This document shows, piece by piece, positions 43,968 through 54,404 of a stretch of DNA of 64,000 nt (its first letter is position 1; the number at the start of each line of letters is the position of its first letter). Source of the stretch: Parabacteroides goldsteinii (GTDB lineage: Bacteria > Bacteroidota > Bacteroidia > Bacteroidales > Tannerellaceae); contig NZ_JADNBB010000001.1 in NCBI RefSeq assembly GCF_015550595.1, forward strand, positions 322,473 through 386,472, read 5' to 3'. The translations under genes and the position numbers were made by a program. The notes below the pieces were generated by a model. The model saw only the letters and a program-made list of their open reading frames with translations. It did not search any database and was not told the origin of the DNA.

Positions 43968-46958
43968 TTACCTTTTTGATAAAACCAGCAACCAACCCTC
44001 TTTACTTTTTACAGGAATCCTGTCATTCAGTTTAAAAGTAGAAGCCTGCTGAAAATCTTTTACAAACGGAGCTTCTAATGAAACGGTTGCTTCATTCATA
44101 CCTAAAGCCTTCCAATCAAAAGTCAGATAAATACTTTTTTCCTGATTTGAGAAGTTTCCAATCGATATCAGAACCTTATCAGACTTTACATAAGCCGTAG
44201 CTTTCACTTCCGGATCCGAAGTCCTGACAGGACAAACTTCATCCCAGTAACCAAGCATCTTTGCATCTTCTATACCAAACGATTTCCACAAATCCCAAAC
44301 CGGAGCCGGTGAATATTTTCCGTAAGAATGACGTGCAGTTGTTCCGTACACCATACCCAAGAAACGGTTACCACCATCCTGTAACATCTCACTCATTACA
44401 CCGAACGGAATACCGGAGAAAGTTACAAACCATTCATCCGAATGCATTTCGTTGTACTTGAAGCTCTCGCCAAACCACAACCGATCTACATATGGGAAAA
44501 AGCCTGTATACTGATTTGCGGGGCCAACGGAATACCATGTATTGGAATGTAAATCTATCAAAGCCCCCGGATGATATTGATTCATAATCTTCCGCATACG
44601 CTTCATCACCGGACGGTCGAATGAAACGTCATCCATATAAATTCCATCCAGATCATAATTCTCAAACATCCAACGCAGCCCCTCCAGATAATAGTTGATC
44701 CAGCGGGAAAAACCATTCAATACCAAAGCTGCATCTGAAGTCTCATTAGGCATTTCCGAATACCAGGCTGCCCGATAATCATCGATCAAATGTTCACAGT
44801 GCCAAGGTAAACCATATCCCGGACCAGAAACAAATATCTCATGTTTCAAACTTTTCAGGGCATAGATCTCCTGTACATAATTCGTCAATTCACGAATGGT
44901 ATAATATAATTTGACCTTTCGTCCGAACTCATGCTCGTGTTTGATAAATCCAATCAACGAATCTCGTACGATAAACGGATAATTAATAACCGGATTCAAA
45001 GGTTTTGCATGATGAATATTAATGATATTCGCACCCTCCTCGGCCGCTTTATCAAATCCCGTATGTTCCGCATGATAATAGCGTTCAGAAAAATGCTTCG
45101 CAGGTTCCAATGGTTTAAGTGGTGTAATCAATAAGGCAAACTCGTAACTCCGAGGTTGTTCCGACAAAGTATCTACACCTGTACTTGCCACAACCTTAGC
45201 ACTTTGCCCTTTAGCTCCTGATATCTGAACCGTACCTTTTCCATGGTTCGACCAAGCTCTGGGTGCTGCTGGTTTGTAGTCATTCAACAGAGGACCATGA
45301 TAACTCCCCCCTCTATACTCTACGTGTAAACCTGCTTTTGCATTTCCCATCCAATAGCTATCCCATGGACCTTCCCAGTTCCATTGATAGGAGACTGGCC
45401 GGAAGCCTCCGCCAAAACCTGTACCCATGAAATACTCCGAAGCATAACGTGTATAGTCGGTTTCCAAACGTACATCCTTCACTACCATATCCTGTTCTGC
45501 AGAAACTTGTAAATCATAATGGACATATCCGTCATACTCCATAAAAGCATGGTTCGTAAAATAGATACCGTCTTTAGAATAAGAGGACTTCCAGGAAACC
45601 AGGCCATTTGCTTCTTTCTTCAAAACAGCGTCCGTCGCATCAAAAGAAACAGATCCTTTATTTGTAACGATAACGAAACGGAATGGCTTTGCCAGAACCT
45701 GTTCGCCATTGATTTGGATAGAAGCAGGCAATCCGTTAGATGCTATCTGTAACGTTTTATCTGTGGCCTGAATTCTGTCGCCATCAACCTTCATTGCCTG
45801 ATAAGGAGTAACCGGTTCGTTATCTTCACCAATCCTGGAATTCAGCCATCTCAACCTAGCATGTCTCCAAAGATCACCATCTCCTTTATCTGCCAGGATC
45901 TCTCCCTTAACAGTTATCTCAACCGGAATTACTTTTGAAGCAACCCCTTTGGCTGAAAAATCGACAGTCCCACGATAAACCCCGGCTTTTGCATCTTCAG
46001 GAATCTGAACTCCACACCAAAGAGCCTGAATATTTCCCTTTGGCACATGAATATTAAAAGTGATCGGTTTCCCATCCCAGTTAATACCTTCTTGGTTAAA
46101 GCAAGTAATCTCTTCTTTAGCAATCGTGGCAGAACCATTTGTCAAATCGCTGAATGAAAGCCTGACGTCATTCAATTCTTCTCGAGCTGCCCAAACTCCA
46201 ATCTGCCAGACATAATATTCATTTCGTAAAGCAACACCTGCAAATGATCCGGCAGGTCCATTTTTCACCCAACGAACAGGTAGCTGGTGAGGTAAACGAA
46301 TCGGAAAAGCCCTGTCTTCCGGAAACAGGATCGGAGTTTCCGGATGCTGTTTCAATAAACTATCCGTTTCAGCGACCGTTGCAATAATTCCCATTGGAGT
46401 AAAAGCATCGAATTTAGAACGGCTTTCAAAACGAAGTACCTCTGCTTCAGGCAGATCTACCGATAATGCAGACTTCCAGGTATCATCCGCCTCATAAACC
46501 GGAGGCAGATAGTCATTCCAAGGTTTACCATAACGGGCATCTCCCCATCCTTTTCTATATTTATAAGGCAAATAATAAATATAATAAAGTCCTTTTCCCG
46601 ATACAGGCTCGAAAGTAACCGTACCAGACTCCAAAGAAAAGTCCGACACTTCTACATTCTTGATCTCCTGACCGGTCTGCGCATCAACAACTATAATCTT
46701 TTTGGTTTCAGGACGTAAATCCGGACGACGCCATGGTAATACAGCCTTAACAGCTGTATTACCATTTATATCGGAAACCTGCACTACTGCTCTGTGATTA
46801 CCTTGCATATCAGCTCTCCACATAGTATCTGCTACCGTGAAAGGTATTCCATCCGGGGCAAACGGAAGATACTGATTATCTCCATTCAGAGTTTCCGTTT
46901 TTGGGGAACAAGACAACAAACATAAGAACAGTCCTACATATCCTATATATTTTTTCAT
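43968..46958 (-). CDS. Putative glycoside hydrolase lipoprotein, DUF6067/GH123-like (PUL-D)
   Basis: 996 residues; lipoprotein signal (LFLCLLSC, Cys17), unlike the PUL-A paralogue, which has a cleavable signal. The layout is the same: N-terminal beta-sandwich modules, NIINIHHAKPLNPVINYPF, KLYYTIRELTNY, GIYMDDVSFDR (772-782; Asp776/Asp777 candidates), ALIDLHSN, VDRLWFGES and a beta tail. Motif-level similarity to the 1900-4884 protein is clear over the whole length, but the DNA has diverged widely, in sharp contrast to the DUF5107 genes next to them. It starts 21 bp after susD and probably acts at the cell surface. The substrate is unknown. Confidence 0.72.
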   Translation of the reverse strand: MKKYIGYVGLFLCLLSCSPKTETLNGDNQYLPFAPDGIPFTVADTMWRADMQGNHRAVVQVSDINGNTAVKAVLPWRRPDLRPETKKIIVVDAQTGQEIKNVEVSDFSLESGTVTFEPVSGKGLYYIYYLPYKYRKGWGDARYGKPWNDYLPPVYEADDTWKSALSVDLPEAEVLRFESRSKFDAFTPMGIIATVAETDSLLKQHPETPILFPEDRAFPIRLPHQLPVRWVKNGPAGSFAGVALRNEYYVWQIGVWAAREELNDVRLSFSDLTNGSATIAKEEITCFNQEGINWDGKPITFNIHVPKGNIQALWCGVQIPEDAKAGVYRGTVDFSAKGVASKVIPVEITVKGEILADKGDGDLWRHARLRWLNSRIGEDNEPVTPYQAMKVDGDRIQATDKTLQIASNGLPASIQINGEQVLAKPFRFVIVTNKGSVSFDATDAVLKKEANGLVSWKSSYSKDGIYFTNHAFMEYDGYVHYDLQVSAEQDMVVKDVRLETDYTRYASEYFMGTGFGGGFRPVSYQWNWEGPWDSYWMGNAKAGLHVEYRGGSYHGPLLNDYKPAAPRAWSNHGKGTVQISGAKGQSAKVVASTGVDTLSEQPRSYEFALLITPLKPLEPAKHFSERYYHAEHTGFDKAAEEGANIINIHHAKPLNPVINYPFIVRDSLIGFIKHEHEFGRKVKLYYTIRELTNYVQEIYALKSLKHEIFVSGPGYGLPWHCEHLIDDYRAAWYSEMPNETSDAALVLNGFSRWINYYLEGLRWMFENYDLDGIYMDDVSFDRPVMKRMRKIMNQYHPGALIDLHSNTWYSVGPANQYTGFFPYVDRLWFGESFKYNEMHSDEWFVTFSGIPFGVMSEMLQDGGNRFLGMVYGTTARHSYGKYSPAPVWDLWKSFGIEDAKMLGYWDEVCPVRTSDPEVKATAYVKSDKVLISIGNFSNQEKSIYLTFDWKALGMNEATVSLEAPFVKDFQQASTFKLNDRIPVKSKEGWLLVLSKR

Positions 46959-46979
46959 CGATTCATCATTGATTGTAAA

Positions 46980-48743
46980 TTAATAACCCGGATTCTGATC
47001 ATCCTTCAACAATGGATTCACATCTATGGCAGTAGTTGGGATCGGCATCAACATCAAACGATCATCCCATTTCTTATCAATTACCACATAACCGTTTGGA
47101 GCAGTTGACGGGCCATTCAGGTACTTATTACAATATTCGCTTCCATAGCGCCTTACATCATCGTAACGATGACCTTCTACAGCCAACTCGACACGTCTTT
47201 CGTTACGTAAAAAATCGATTGCTTCCTGTGCACCCAAAGAAACCGGAACATCCGGCATACCGCAACGATCACGCAGCAGATTCAAAGCAGAACGAACCTG
47301 ATCATCATAACCGGCTGTCATTAAATGAGCTTCGGCAAATGTCAGCAAAACTTCGGCATAACGGATAGTCGGATAATCTTCGGCTGCACCATACGGACTG
47401 GCAACATAAGGATTCCAGGACACCATCTTACGATAACTGAATCCTGTCCACGATTCATTACCATTCTTGTTGATCACATCCGGATCCCATTTGTAATAAA
47501 ATTCACCAACAGCTGTTTCATGCCATCCCTTAAACGGAAACATCAACGTCACATACAAACGACTGTCACGATTCTTGAACTCCTTCATATAATCATAGGT
47601 CATCAGATTGGAACTGGTAGCAAAAGCTTTATAATCTCCTGCACTTAGATTTTTCGCATAGTTCCATATCTTATCATAATTAGCCTTACGAGTATCTACT
47701 GAAATCTTCTCCGGAAGAGTCTTTCCATCTATATTCCAATAAGCATCTACCAAATCCTGCATCGGTTCAAAAGATGAATAACCATGCTGAATAGACATTG
47801 ACAATGGAATAAAATAAGTATAACGGTATTGATCGTAAGCATACGGATCTTCCATATATTCATGAGTCAACACATATTCCGGATTAGCCGGTGTTGCATT
47901 CGCTCCTTGCCAAAGGGCCTCATAGCTAAACATACCTTTCACATATTTATCCTTATCAATTCCCAATCCGGCAAAATCTATATACAAATCCATTTCTTTG
48001 GCCTCCTGTTCCTGGGCTGCACTTAATGACGTCAGTTTAAATAATGAATATTTACCACTCTCCATTACTGCTTTAGCCGATTTCTCTGCTTCTGCATAAT
48101 TGCCGAAATATAAGGCAGCACGAGCACGTAGAGATAAAGCGGCATAGCGCGTCACACGACCTGTTTCATTCATGAAACCACCACTATAACTCTCCGGCAA
48201 TATAGCTGCAGCCTCAGCCAGTTCCGTCAGGATGAAATCACGAACTTCTTCCACAGAATTACGGGTAACAGTCGGTGCATCATAAGGGAGTTCGTCTGTA
48301 ACAATAGCGACTTTACCAAAATACTGGGTCAGATTCAAATAAGCAAAAGCCCTGAAAAAACGAGCTTCAGCCTTTGTCCTTTCTTTAAGTTCTTCACTCA
48401 TATCACAACCATCAACACGAGCTATATATGAGTTGGCTGTCCGGATTGCATTAAATTTATAATCCCCATAAGTGGCAGCAGTATTGATACCGTTTTGCTG
48501 AACCATCTCCATATTACCTTCCCATGGCTTATGGCTGTGTGCATTATCCGTACACATTTCATCCCAGATATCCAGTCCCGGCATCGATTGATAACAGCCG
48601 TTCAAAGCATACCAGGCATCCTTTTCCGTCTGCCAGAAATTTTCAGCAGAGATCTCTGCCGGTGGAACCACATCCATATCACAAGAGGTTAATACACCTG
48701 TCAATGCGCAAAATAGAACTAAACTTTTTATATGTAATTTCAT
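46980..48743 (-). CDS. SusD/RagB-family lipoprotein (PUL-D)
   Basis: ATG 48743 (MKLHIKSLV) is preferred to a TTG two codons upstream; 587 residues. Lipoprotein signal LTGVLTSC. SusD hallmarks: ISAENFWQTEKDAWYALNGCYQ, KAEARFFRAFAYLNLTQYFGKVAIV, GRVTRYAALSLRARAALYFGNYAEAEKSAKAV, RYAEVLLTFAEAHLMTAG and ERRVELAVEGHRYDDVRRYG. It partners with the SusC encoded directly upstream. The ligand is unknown. Confidence 0.95.
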   Translation of the reverse strand: MKLHIKSLVLFCALTGVLTSCDMDVVPPAEISAENFWQTEKDAWYALNGCYQSMPGLDIWDEMCTDNAHSHKPWEGNMEMVQQNGINTAATYGDYKFNAIRTANSYIARVDGCDMSEELKERTKAEARFFRAFAYLNLTQYFGKVAIVTDELPYDAPTVTRNSVEEVRDFILTELAEAAAILPESYSGGFMNETGRVTRYAALSLRARAALYFGNYAEAEKSAKAVMESGKYSLFKLTSLSAAQEQEAKEMDLYIDFAGLGIDKDKYVKGMFSYEALWQGANATPANPEYVLTHEYMEDPYAYDQYRYTYFIPLSMSIQHGYSSFEPMQDLVDAYWNIDGKTLPEKISVDTRKANYDKIWNYAKNLSAGDYKAFATSSNLMTYDYMKEFKNRDSRLYVTLMFPFKGWHETAVGEFYYKWDPDVINKNGNESWTGFSYRKMVSWNPYVASPYGAAEDYPTIRYAEVLLTFAEAHLMTAGYDDQVRSALNLLRDRCGMPDVPVSLGAQEAIDFLRNERRVELAVEGHRYDDVRRYGSEYCNKYLNGPSTAPNGYVVIDKKWDDRLMLMPIPTTAIDVNPLLKDDQNPGY

Positions 48744-48760
48744 AAACAATTCTCCTTCAA

Positions 48761-51700
48761 TTAAAATGATACATTCACACCAAACGCTAAAGATTTACTA
48801 CCCAAAGCACGGACAGTACTACTGGTTGCTTCCGGATCAAAATCCTTCATTTTCTTGTCTGCACGAATAGTGAATAAATTCTCACCAGTCAGATATACCT
48901 TCAAAGAAGAGATACCTAAACGGGACACTACATTCTTCGGAACATTATAACCCAAAGTCATTGTCTTGAAACGGAAATAGTCGGCATCAAACAAGTGATA
49001 GTCATTAAATGCCCTGTTATAAGTTGTATGCGGGCTACTAGCCGTATAAATTCTCGGATAAATAGCATGAGGGTTGGGATTCGCTTCAGTCCATCTGCCC
49101 ATATGATATCTTCTAGGATTATCCTGACCATGGAAGAACGGATGTACCTGATAAACTTCAAAGGCCACATCTGCACCACTGATTCCTTGTCCGAAGATCG
49201 AGAATTCAAAGTTCTTGTAATTTACCGAAAAATTGATACCATAAGTAAAATCAGGAACTTCACAACCAATAATCGTACGGTCGTTATCCGTAATTTCTTC
49301 ACCCCAATTCAACTTGCGTTGAGGAATAAATTTAGTATCACCAGCATTCGGAGTGACCCCACCATAAGTATAATAATGTCCGGCGTCGATATCTTCCTGT
49401 GTATATAAACCATCACTCTTAAAACCGTAGAAAGAACCGATAGATTCACCTTCACGCAAAATATACTTAGCTACGCCATGACCATTTTCCAGATTCTTGA
49501 TAATATCGTTCGAAGAAGATAAATCAGTTATCTCATTATTGTTTGTTGCAATGTTTGCACTGATCATATAAGAGACATCTCCTATCGTATTACGGTGTGC
49601 CAATGCAAATTCAAACCCACGATTACGTACTTTCGCTACATTTTGTGAAGGTGCATTTGTAATACCTGTTTCCAAAGGCACATTGTAAGCCATCAGAATG
49701 TTGCTGGTATTTTTGATATAATAATCAGCCGTACCGCTCAATTTACCATTCCATAAATCAAAATCCAGACCAATATCAGTCAAAGCCACCTTTTCCCAGC
49801 TCAATGAGTGGTTAGCAGGCTTCGTTTCTTCAATCACTTTGGCTGGTGAGTCACCAAAAGAGTAATAAGCGTCTACATCTGAAATCTTACGGCTTCCATA
49901 ATTCTGAAAATAATCATAATTACCTACATTATTAATATTACCCAACGTTCCATAAGATGCTCTGAGTTTCAAATTATCAATAATGTTACGTGTACTTTCC
50001 ATAAAAGACTCTTCGCTGATTCTCCAGCCTGCTGAAAATGAAGGGAAATATCCCCAACGATTATCTGCATGGAAACGGGAAGAAGCATCTGCTCTAAAAT
50101 TTGCTTCAAGCATATACCGTTCCATTAATGTATAGTTGATACGACCGAAATAAGAAAACATCTTATATTCTTGCATACTGGAACCATTTTTATATAATGA
50201 ACCGGATGTTGCTCCTGCGGACAGATCGTCAAATGAATCAGCCGGGAAGTCCTGACGGGAAGCCATCAATGTTTCTTCCTGATAATGTTCATAAGATACA
50301 CCAGCCAAAGCTGAAAGCGAATGGATATCTTTTGTCCAATTATAACTAGCAGTACCTGTATAAGTCAGGAAATTATTTTTTTTCCAGTTTACCTCCATCG
50401 AATTAACCGTATTCCCCGTACCACCGATTACTGTACCTGGATTCAAGAAACTGGGTACATCATCTTTTAAACTAGTGTATGCCTTGTTTTTGTATTCATA
50501 CGATTTATAAGTACCCTGGCCTGTGATAACCAGACCTTTTATCGGCTTTAAATCGAATGCAAGTTCATACATTGAATTTTCAATCGTATTTTTAGTCCAG
50601 TCATTCGTACTGTAGGCACGTAACGGGTTACCACCGGCAAACGTACCACTGGCTTCATGACCCGACTCAACTGATCCCCATTCGCCGTTGGACTGACGGG
50701 CAACGAAGGTGCTCGGAACGATCAGCATATTATCAAACGAAGGTGTTCCTCCGTCAATATCTTTATTACGCTGGATATACTTCACACTTCCGCGAAATGT
50801 TAACCAGCCAGTTACATCCGATGATACATTCAAATTCAGATTATACCGTCGGGTATCCCGATTCCGGATATTCTCCGTATCATAGACATAACCCAATCCT
50901 GCAAAATAACGTAACTTCTTAGTTCCTCCCGAAAAGTTCAAAGAATGTTTGGTCGTAACGGTCCAATCATCGAATACTAGATCCACCCAATTCGTATTCG
51001 GATACAGATCAGGATCGGTTCCTTTTTTGAACAGCTCTATATCACTATCCGAATACCCCTGATTTTTCCCTGCAGAAGGATTCGTATTATACAATGCCTC
51101 ATTATATAATTCGGCATATTCCCATGAGTTGACAAGGTCCTGTGTATAGGTCGGTGCTTTCATCCCCACCATACCACTGTAAGAGACTTCCATTCGTCCG
51201 TCCTTGCCCTGCTTTGTTGTAACTAAGACAACACCATAGGCAGCACGTGAACCATAGATAGCTGAAGATGCAGCATCCTTCAGGAAAGAAATATTTTCAA
51301 TACTGTTCGGGTCCAGATTAGAAAAGAAAGTTGCATCGGCAATAGCCCCATCGATTACATAAAGAGGTTCGGAAGTTCCCAAATTACCCCGACCACGAAA
51401 GTTTATAGAAACATCTTTTCCTGGACGGGAAATAATAGTTACCCCCGGAACCGTTCCTTGAATGGAACTTAATACATCTGTCTGTACGCGATCTTTGATA
51501 TCTTCCGAACTGACAGAAGCAACAGAACCTGTCAGATTTACTTTCTTTTGTGTACCATAACCAACTACGACAATTTCATCAAGCGCTTTAAAGTCTTCAC
51601 TTAAAGTTACGTTTATGACTGTTCTTCCGGCAACATTAATCTCTTGTGTATTATAGCCTATATAAGAAATAACTAATTTGGCATTTGCAGGAACAGTTAA

Positions 51701-52231
51701 TGTGAACTGACCATCCATGTTAGTTACAGTCCCATTGGTTGCAGACTTCTCCAGAACATTTGCACCAACGATCGGTTCCCCATTCGAATCTTTTACAACC
51801 CCTGAGATAGTAATACCTTTTTGCTGATTGATATTTTCCAAAGCTGGAACGACTTCATCAGCTTTATATAAAACAATATGTTTATCGCTAATCAGATATT
51901 TTATACCTTCTTTTTCAAAAAGCTGGTTCAATACTTCTGTAACAGTTTTGTCTTCCACCGTTATAGAAACTTTACGTTGTGTATTAATCTGGTTAACATT
52001 ATAAGTAAAATAGAATGCACTTTTCTGTTCAATAATTGAAAGGACATCCTGCACCGAAGAGTTCTCTACATTCAGAGAGAATTTTACCGACTGCGAATAA
52101 GTCACACTTGCAGTAATTTGCATTGTACCCAATAGTAAGAACAACAAGATACATCTCATAATAAACAAAGTTTTTCGGAGCCATGGCGACTTCTTATTAT
52201 CGCATGACATGCTTTTCATAATAAATTTCAT
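48761..52231 (-). CDS. SusC/RagA-family TonB-dependent transducer with STN domain (PUL-D)
   Basis: 1156 residues with an extended N-terminus, then a signal sequence (MRCILLFLLLGTMQITASV). STN domain about 50-120 (FSLNVENSSVQDVLSIIEQKSAFYFTY), CarboxypepD_reg-like domain (GVVKDSNGEPIVGANVLEK), plug (YVIDGAIADATF, AASSAIYGSRAAYGVVLVTTKQGK) and beta-barrel ending AFGVNVSF. Internal Met5 and Met8 are possible alternative starts. It should both import ligand and pass the signal to the FecR encoded 135 bp upstream. Confidence 0.95.
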   Translation of the reverse strand: MKFIMKSMSCDNKKSPWLRKTLFIMRCILLFLLLGTMQITASVTYSQSVKFSLNVENSSVQDVLSIIEQKSAFYFTYNVNQINTQRKVSITVEDKTVTEVLNQLFEKEGIKYLISDKHIVLYKADEVVPALENINQQKGITISGVVKDSNGEPIVGANVLEKSATNGTVTNMDGQFTLTVPANAKLVISYIGYNTQEINVAGRTVINVTLSEDFKALDEIVVVGYGTQKKVNLTGSVASVSSEDIKDRVQTDVLSSIQGTVPGVTIISRPGKDVSINFRGRGNLGTSEPLYVIDGAIADATFFSNLDPNSIENISFLKDAASSAIYGSRAAYGVVLVTTKQGKDGRMEVSYSGMVGMKAPTYTQDLVNSWEYAELYNEALYNTNPSAGKNQGYSDSDIELFKKGTDPDLYPNTNWVDLVFDDWTVTTKHSLNFSGGTKKLRYFAGLGYVYDTENIRNRDTRRYNLNLNVSSDVTGWLTFRGSVKYIQRNKDIDGGTPSFDNMLIVPSTFVARQSNGEWGSVESGHEASGTFAGGNPLRAYSTNDWTKNTIENSMYELAFDLKPIKGLVITGQGTYKSYEYKNKAYTSLKDDVPSFLNPGTVIGGTGNTVNSMEVNWKKNNFLTYTGTASYNWTKDIHSLSALAGVSYEHYQEETLMASRQDFPADSFDDLSAGATSGSLYKNGSSMQEYKMFSYFGRINYTLMERYMLEANFRADASSRFHADNRWGYFPSFSAGWRISEESFMESTRNIIDNLKLRASYGTLGNINNVGNYDYFQNYGSRKISDVDAYYSFGDSPAKVIEETKPANHSLSWEKVALTDIGLDFDLWNGKLSGTADYYIKNTSNILMAYNVPLETGITNAPSQNVAKVRNRGFEFALAHRNTIGDVSYMISANIATNNNEITDLSSSNDIIKNLENGHGVAKYILREGESIGSFYGFKSDGLYTQEDIDAGHYYTYGGVTPNAGDTKFIPQRKLNWGEEITDNDRTIIGCEVPDFTYGINFSVNYKNFEFSIFGQGISGADVAFEVYQVHPFFHGQDNPRRYHMGRWTEANPNPHAIYPRIYTASSPHTTYNRAFNDYHLFDADYFRFKTMTLGYNVPKNVVSRLGISSLKVYLTGENLFTIRADKKMKDFDPEATSSTVRALGSKSLAFGVNVSF

Positions 52232-52296
52232 ACATTTGTAAATGATTAGTTAGTAATAAATTTAGGTTGTCTCTAATGCGTTACTTGCTTAATCCG

Positions 52297-52325
52297 AACC
52301 GGGGATGTTTGCGGCATCTTCGGTT
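52297..52325 (-). promoter_or_regulatory. Hairpin in the FecR-SusC gap (PUL-D)
   Basis: Arms 52297-52307 and 52315-52325 (AACCG...GATG against CATC...CGGTT, one mismatch) with a 7-nt loop. There is no strong U-run. It is the third FecR-SusC gap with such a structure. Confidence 0.5.
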
Positions 52326-52366
52326 CTTCATTTCTTATAACATCTAAGTTTTCTTCATAAGCATCC

Positions 52367-53353
52367 TCATTTTAAAGGTTTATAAATTTGTATCTGATCC
52401 CCCTGAATTTTATAATCCAGTTTGCGGGTATCTTTCAATAATGTCAATACCTGACTTATTTTAGCCGTTTCTTTAAAACGACAGGTAAACAATTCGGTAT
52501 CGAGTTCCTGGTCTTTCACAATGATATGAACATTGAAACGACGCTCCAAATCAGTCACAATATCAATCAACTGCTCATTCACATAAGCCGCTTCACCAAC
52601 CGTCCACGATCTGACTAAAGATGTATTGACCGACTTATTAACAGCCAAGCCATTTTCTCTTGAATAGGTAACCTGCTCATTAGGTCTTAAAGTGACTTTA
52701 TGCTCATTATCATTTGTAGCGACTTCTACTTTTCCCTCAGCCAACGTTATTGCAGAAGGTTCTTCATTGTATACTTTTACATTAAACTTAGTACCTAATA
52801 CTTTTACCTGAAGTAAATCGGCATGTACAACAAATGGGACTTTTTCGTTATGGGCTACCTCAAAAAAACCTTCACCTTCAAGTTCAACATCGCGGTTCTT
52901 AGAAGAAAACCGGGCAGGATAAGTAAATTTACTATGAGAATTCAGCCAGACTTTTGTACCGTCGGATAAGGTCAAAGAAACTCTTTGACCATTAGGAACT
53001 TCAACCATATTCATAGAAGATGGTTCTTCCTTCAATAGAAAATACAGATTAGTACTTAGTAATCCAATCAATATGACCGCTGCAGCATATTTCATCCAAA
53101 ATAGATAAGGACCTTTTCGGCCTGTCTCCATTTTTATATCCTTTTCCTGTAATCCGGACATAAAACGAGCATAGGCCATTTCAATCTCTTGTTTGTCAGA
53201 AAAACGCAGCTGATCTTTCAAACTCCAGATGCGTTCCATCTCAAACAACCAATCGGCATTAGCCTGATTGGCAGCAATCCATCTATCGACTTCTTCTATT
53301 TCCTCCGGTGTGCAACGGTGGGTTAAAAATCGTATTAATATTTCCTCATTCAT
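52367..53353 (-). CDS. FecR-family anti-sigma factor (PUL-D)
   Basis: 328 residues from ATG 53353. Short N-terminal sigma-binding part (LIRFLTHRCTPEEIEEVDRWI), membrane segment about 88-108 (MKYAAAVILIGLLSTNLYFLL), FecR domain (VPNGQRVSLTLSDGTKVWLNSHSKFTYP, VELEGEGFFEVAHNEKVPFVVHADLLQVKVLGTKFNVKVY) and DUF4974-like C-terminus (LIDIVTDLERRFNVHIIV, TLLKDTRKLDYKIQGDQI). It controls the sigma factor encoded 78 bp upstream. Confidence 0.93.
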   Translation of the reverse strand: MNEEILIRFLTHRCTPEEIEEVDRWIAANQANADWLFEMERIWSLKDQLRFSDKQEIEMAYARFMSGLQEKDIKMETGRKGPYLFWMKYAAAVILIGLLSTNLYFLLKEEPSSMNMVEVPNGQRVSLTLSDGTKVWLNSHSKFTYPARFSSKNRDVELEGEGFFEVAHNEKVPFVVHADLLQVKVLGTKFNVKVYNEEPSAITLAEGKVEVATNDNEHKVTLRPNEQVTYSRENGLAVNKSVNTSLVRSWTVGEAAYVNEQLIDIVTDLERRFNVHIIVKDQELDTELFTCRFKETAKISQVLTLLKDTRKLDYKIQGDQIQIYKPLK

Positions 53354-53431
53354 ACATCTTCCTTATCGTTTATATAAAGAAGACAACTGAAGCATTCAAA
53401 ACTACGTAGTCAAAAATGAAAAAAGTTCAAC

Positions 53432-54016
53432 TTAATTTATAATCCGGAAAAAGACGATATAAAGTATTAGTAAATCTTTTAAATCTTCCCGCAGAAAAAG
53501 TACTGCAGTCCGGATATGGCTCGCAACTGTGCGTACTGATATTTTAAGTTTATCAGCAATTTCTTTGTGTGGCATATCCTCATAATAACACAAACGGAAT
53601 ACTTCCGCTGCTTTTGGGGATAATTTTTTTACAGAAGCCTCAATCTGTTCACGGAGATCCCAATTAATTATTTGTTTCAAAACATCATTAGAATCAGTCC
53701 GATCATTCAGGAAAGCAATACGAGCTTCCGCTATTCGTATTTTAGCAGTATATTCTTCTATAACCATTTGATGTTTCAGATAATTCAAGCACCGGTTTTG
53801 AAGGACTTTGAAAAGATAAGATTGCACATTGTCTACATCTATTTGTTGTTTTTGTTCCCAGTAGAATACAAAAATATCCTGTACCAAATCTCTAGCGGCC
53901 TGATCATCTACAAAACGGCAAGCCAACGACATGAGCTTCGGATAAAAGTGAACAAAAAATCTTTTAAAAGCTTCCTGATCTCCTTCTTTTATTCTATATA
54001 CATCAATAGGCCCCAA
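53432..54016 (-). CDS. ECF-type RNA polymerase sigma factor (PUL-D)
   Basis: 194 residues. Region 2 (FFVHFYPKLMSLACRFVDDQAARDLVQDIFVFYWEQK) and region 4 (LSPKAAEVFRLCYYEDMPHKEIADKLKISVRTVASHI) are intact, with a hydrophobic C-terminal tail (LLILYIVFF). The reading frame opens with TTG at 54016; the four codons upstream lead to TAA without an ATG, so a non-ATG start is required. It lies 48 bp downstream of an inverted-site segment carrying a -7 box. Confidence 0.9.
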   Translation of the reverse strand: MGPIDVYRIKEGDQEAFKRFFVHFYPKLMSLACRFVDDQAARDLVQDIFVFYWEQKQQIDVDNVQSYLFKVLQNRCLNYLKHQMVIEEYTAKIRIAEARIAFLNDRTDSNDVLKQIINWDLREQIEASVKKLSPKAAEVFRLCYYEDMPHKEIADKLKISVRTVASHIRTAVLFLREDLKDLLILYIVFFRIIN

Positions 54017-54064
54017 GCTATGAATTTCTTAATTGTACAATAATCCTCATCAGTTATAATACGA

Positions 54065-54275
54065 AGTTCTTGAGGAACTAATGTCTTTCTTCAATGACAA
54101 ATATAAACTATTTATATTATAAATGGTTAATTTGAGCGTTCGAATCCGATGATTTCATTATAAATAAAGAAAGAGTCTTTAAAAAAGAATATATATGAGG
54201 CAATAATACTTTTTACATATATAACTAATTTACAGCTAATTGCTGTTCAATAATCACCATAGTTCCTCAAGAACT
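54065..54275. promoter_or_regulatory. Inverted 16-bp sites flanking PUL-D promoter region
   Basis: AGTTCTTGAGGAACTA at 54065-54080 and its exact reverse complement at 54260-54275 flank 179 bp. Each arm is itself AGTTC-N5-GAACT with an asymmetric centre, so the pair is oriented. The segment contains TATATTTG (minus strand, 54098-54105) facing the sigma gene. It could be an invertible promoter in the ON state or a duplicated operator. Confidence 0.5.
54098..54105 (-). promoter_or_regulatory. -7 box (TATATTTG) of PUL-D sigma gene
   Basis: Exact TAnnTTTG match, 81 bp before the TTG start; same octamer as in the PUL-A invertible segment. The -33 element is weak. Confidence 0.5.
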
Positions 54276-54404
54276 CGATTCTTTCATTTAAAACAAGACT
54301 CAAAATGAAAAATATCAATTCTGCTAATACAGGCACAATCCCTATTAACAGTTTCAATTCTTCCACTATTGCTAAAAATATTTGGTAAAAAGAAGAAGTA
54401 GTTT

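Larger units (their letters stand above)
54017..54404. other. Non-coding region upstream of PUL-D sigma gene
   Basis: 388 AT-rich bases with no convincing frame. They hold the inverted AGTTCTTGAGGAACT sites (54065-54080 and 54260-54275) and a minus-strand -7 box (54098-54105). Nothing recognised between about 54276 and 54404. Confidence 0.7.
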
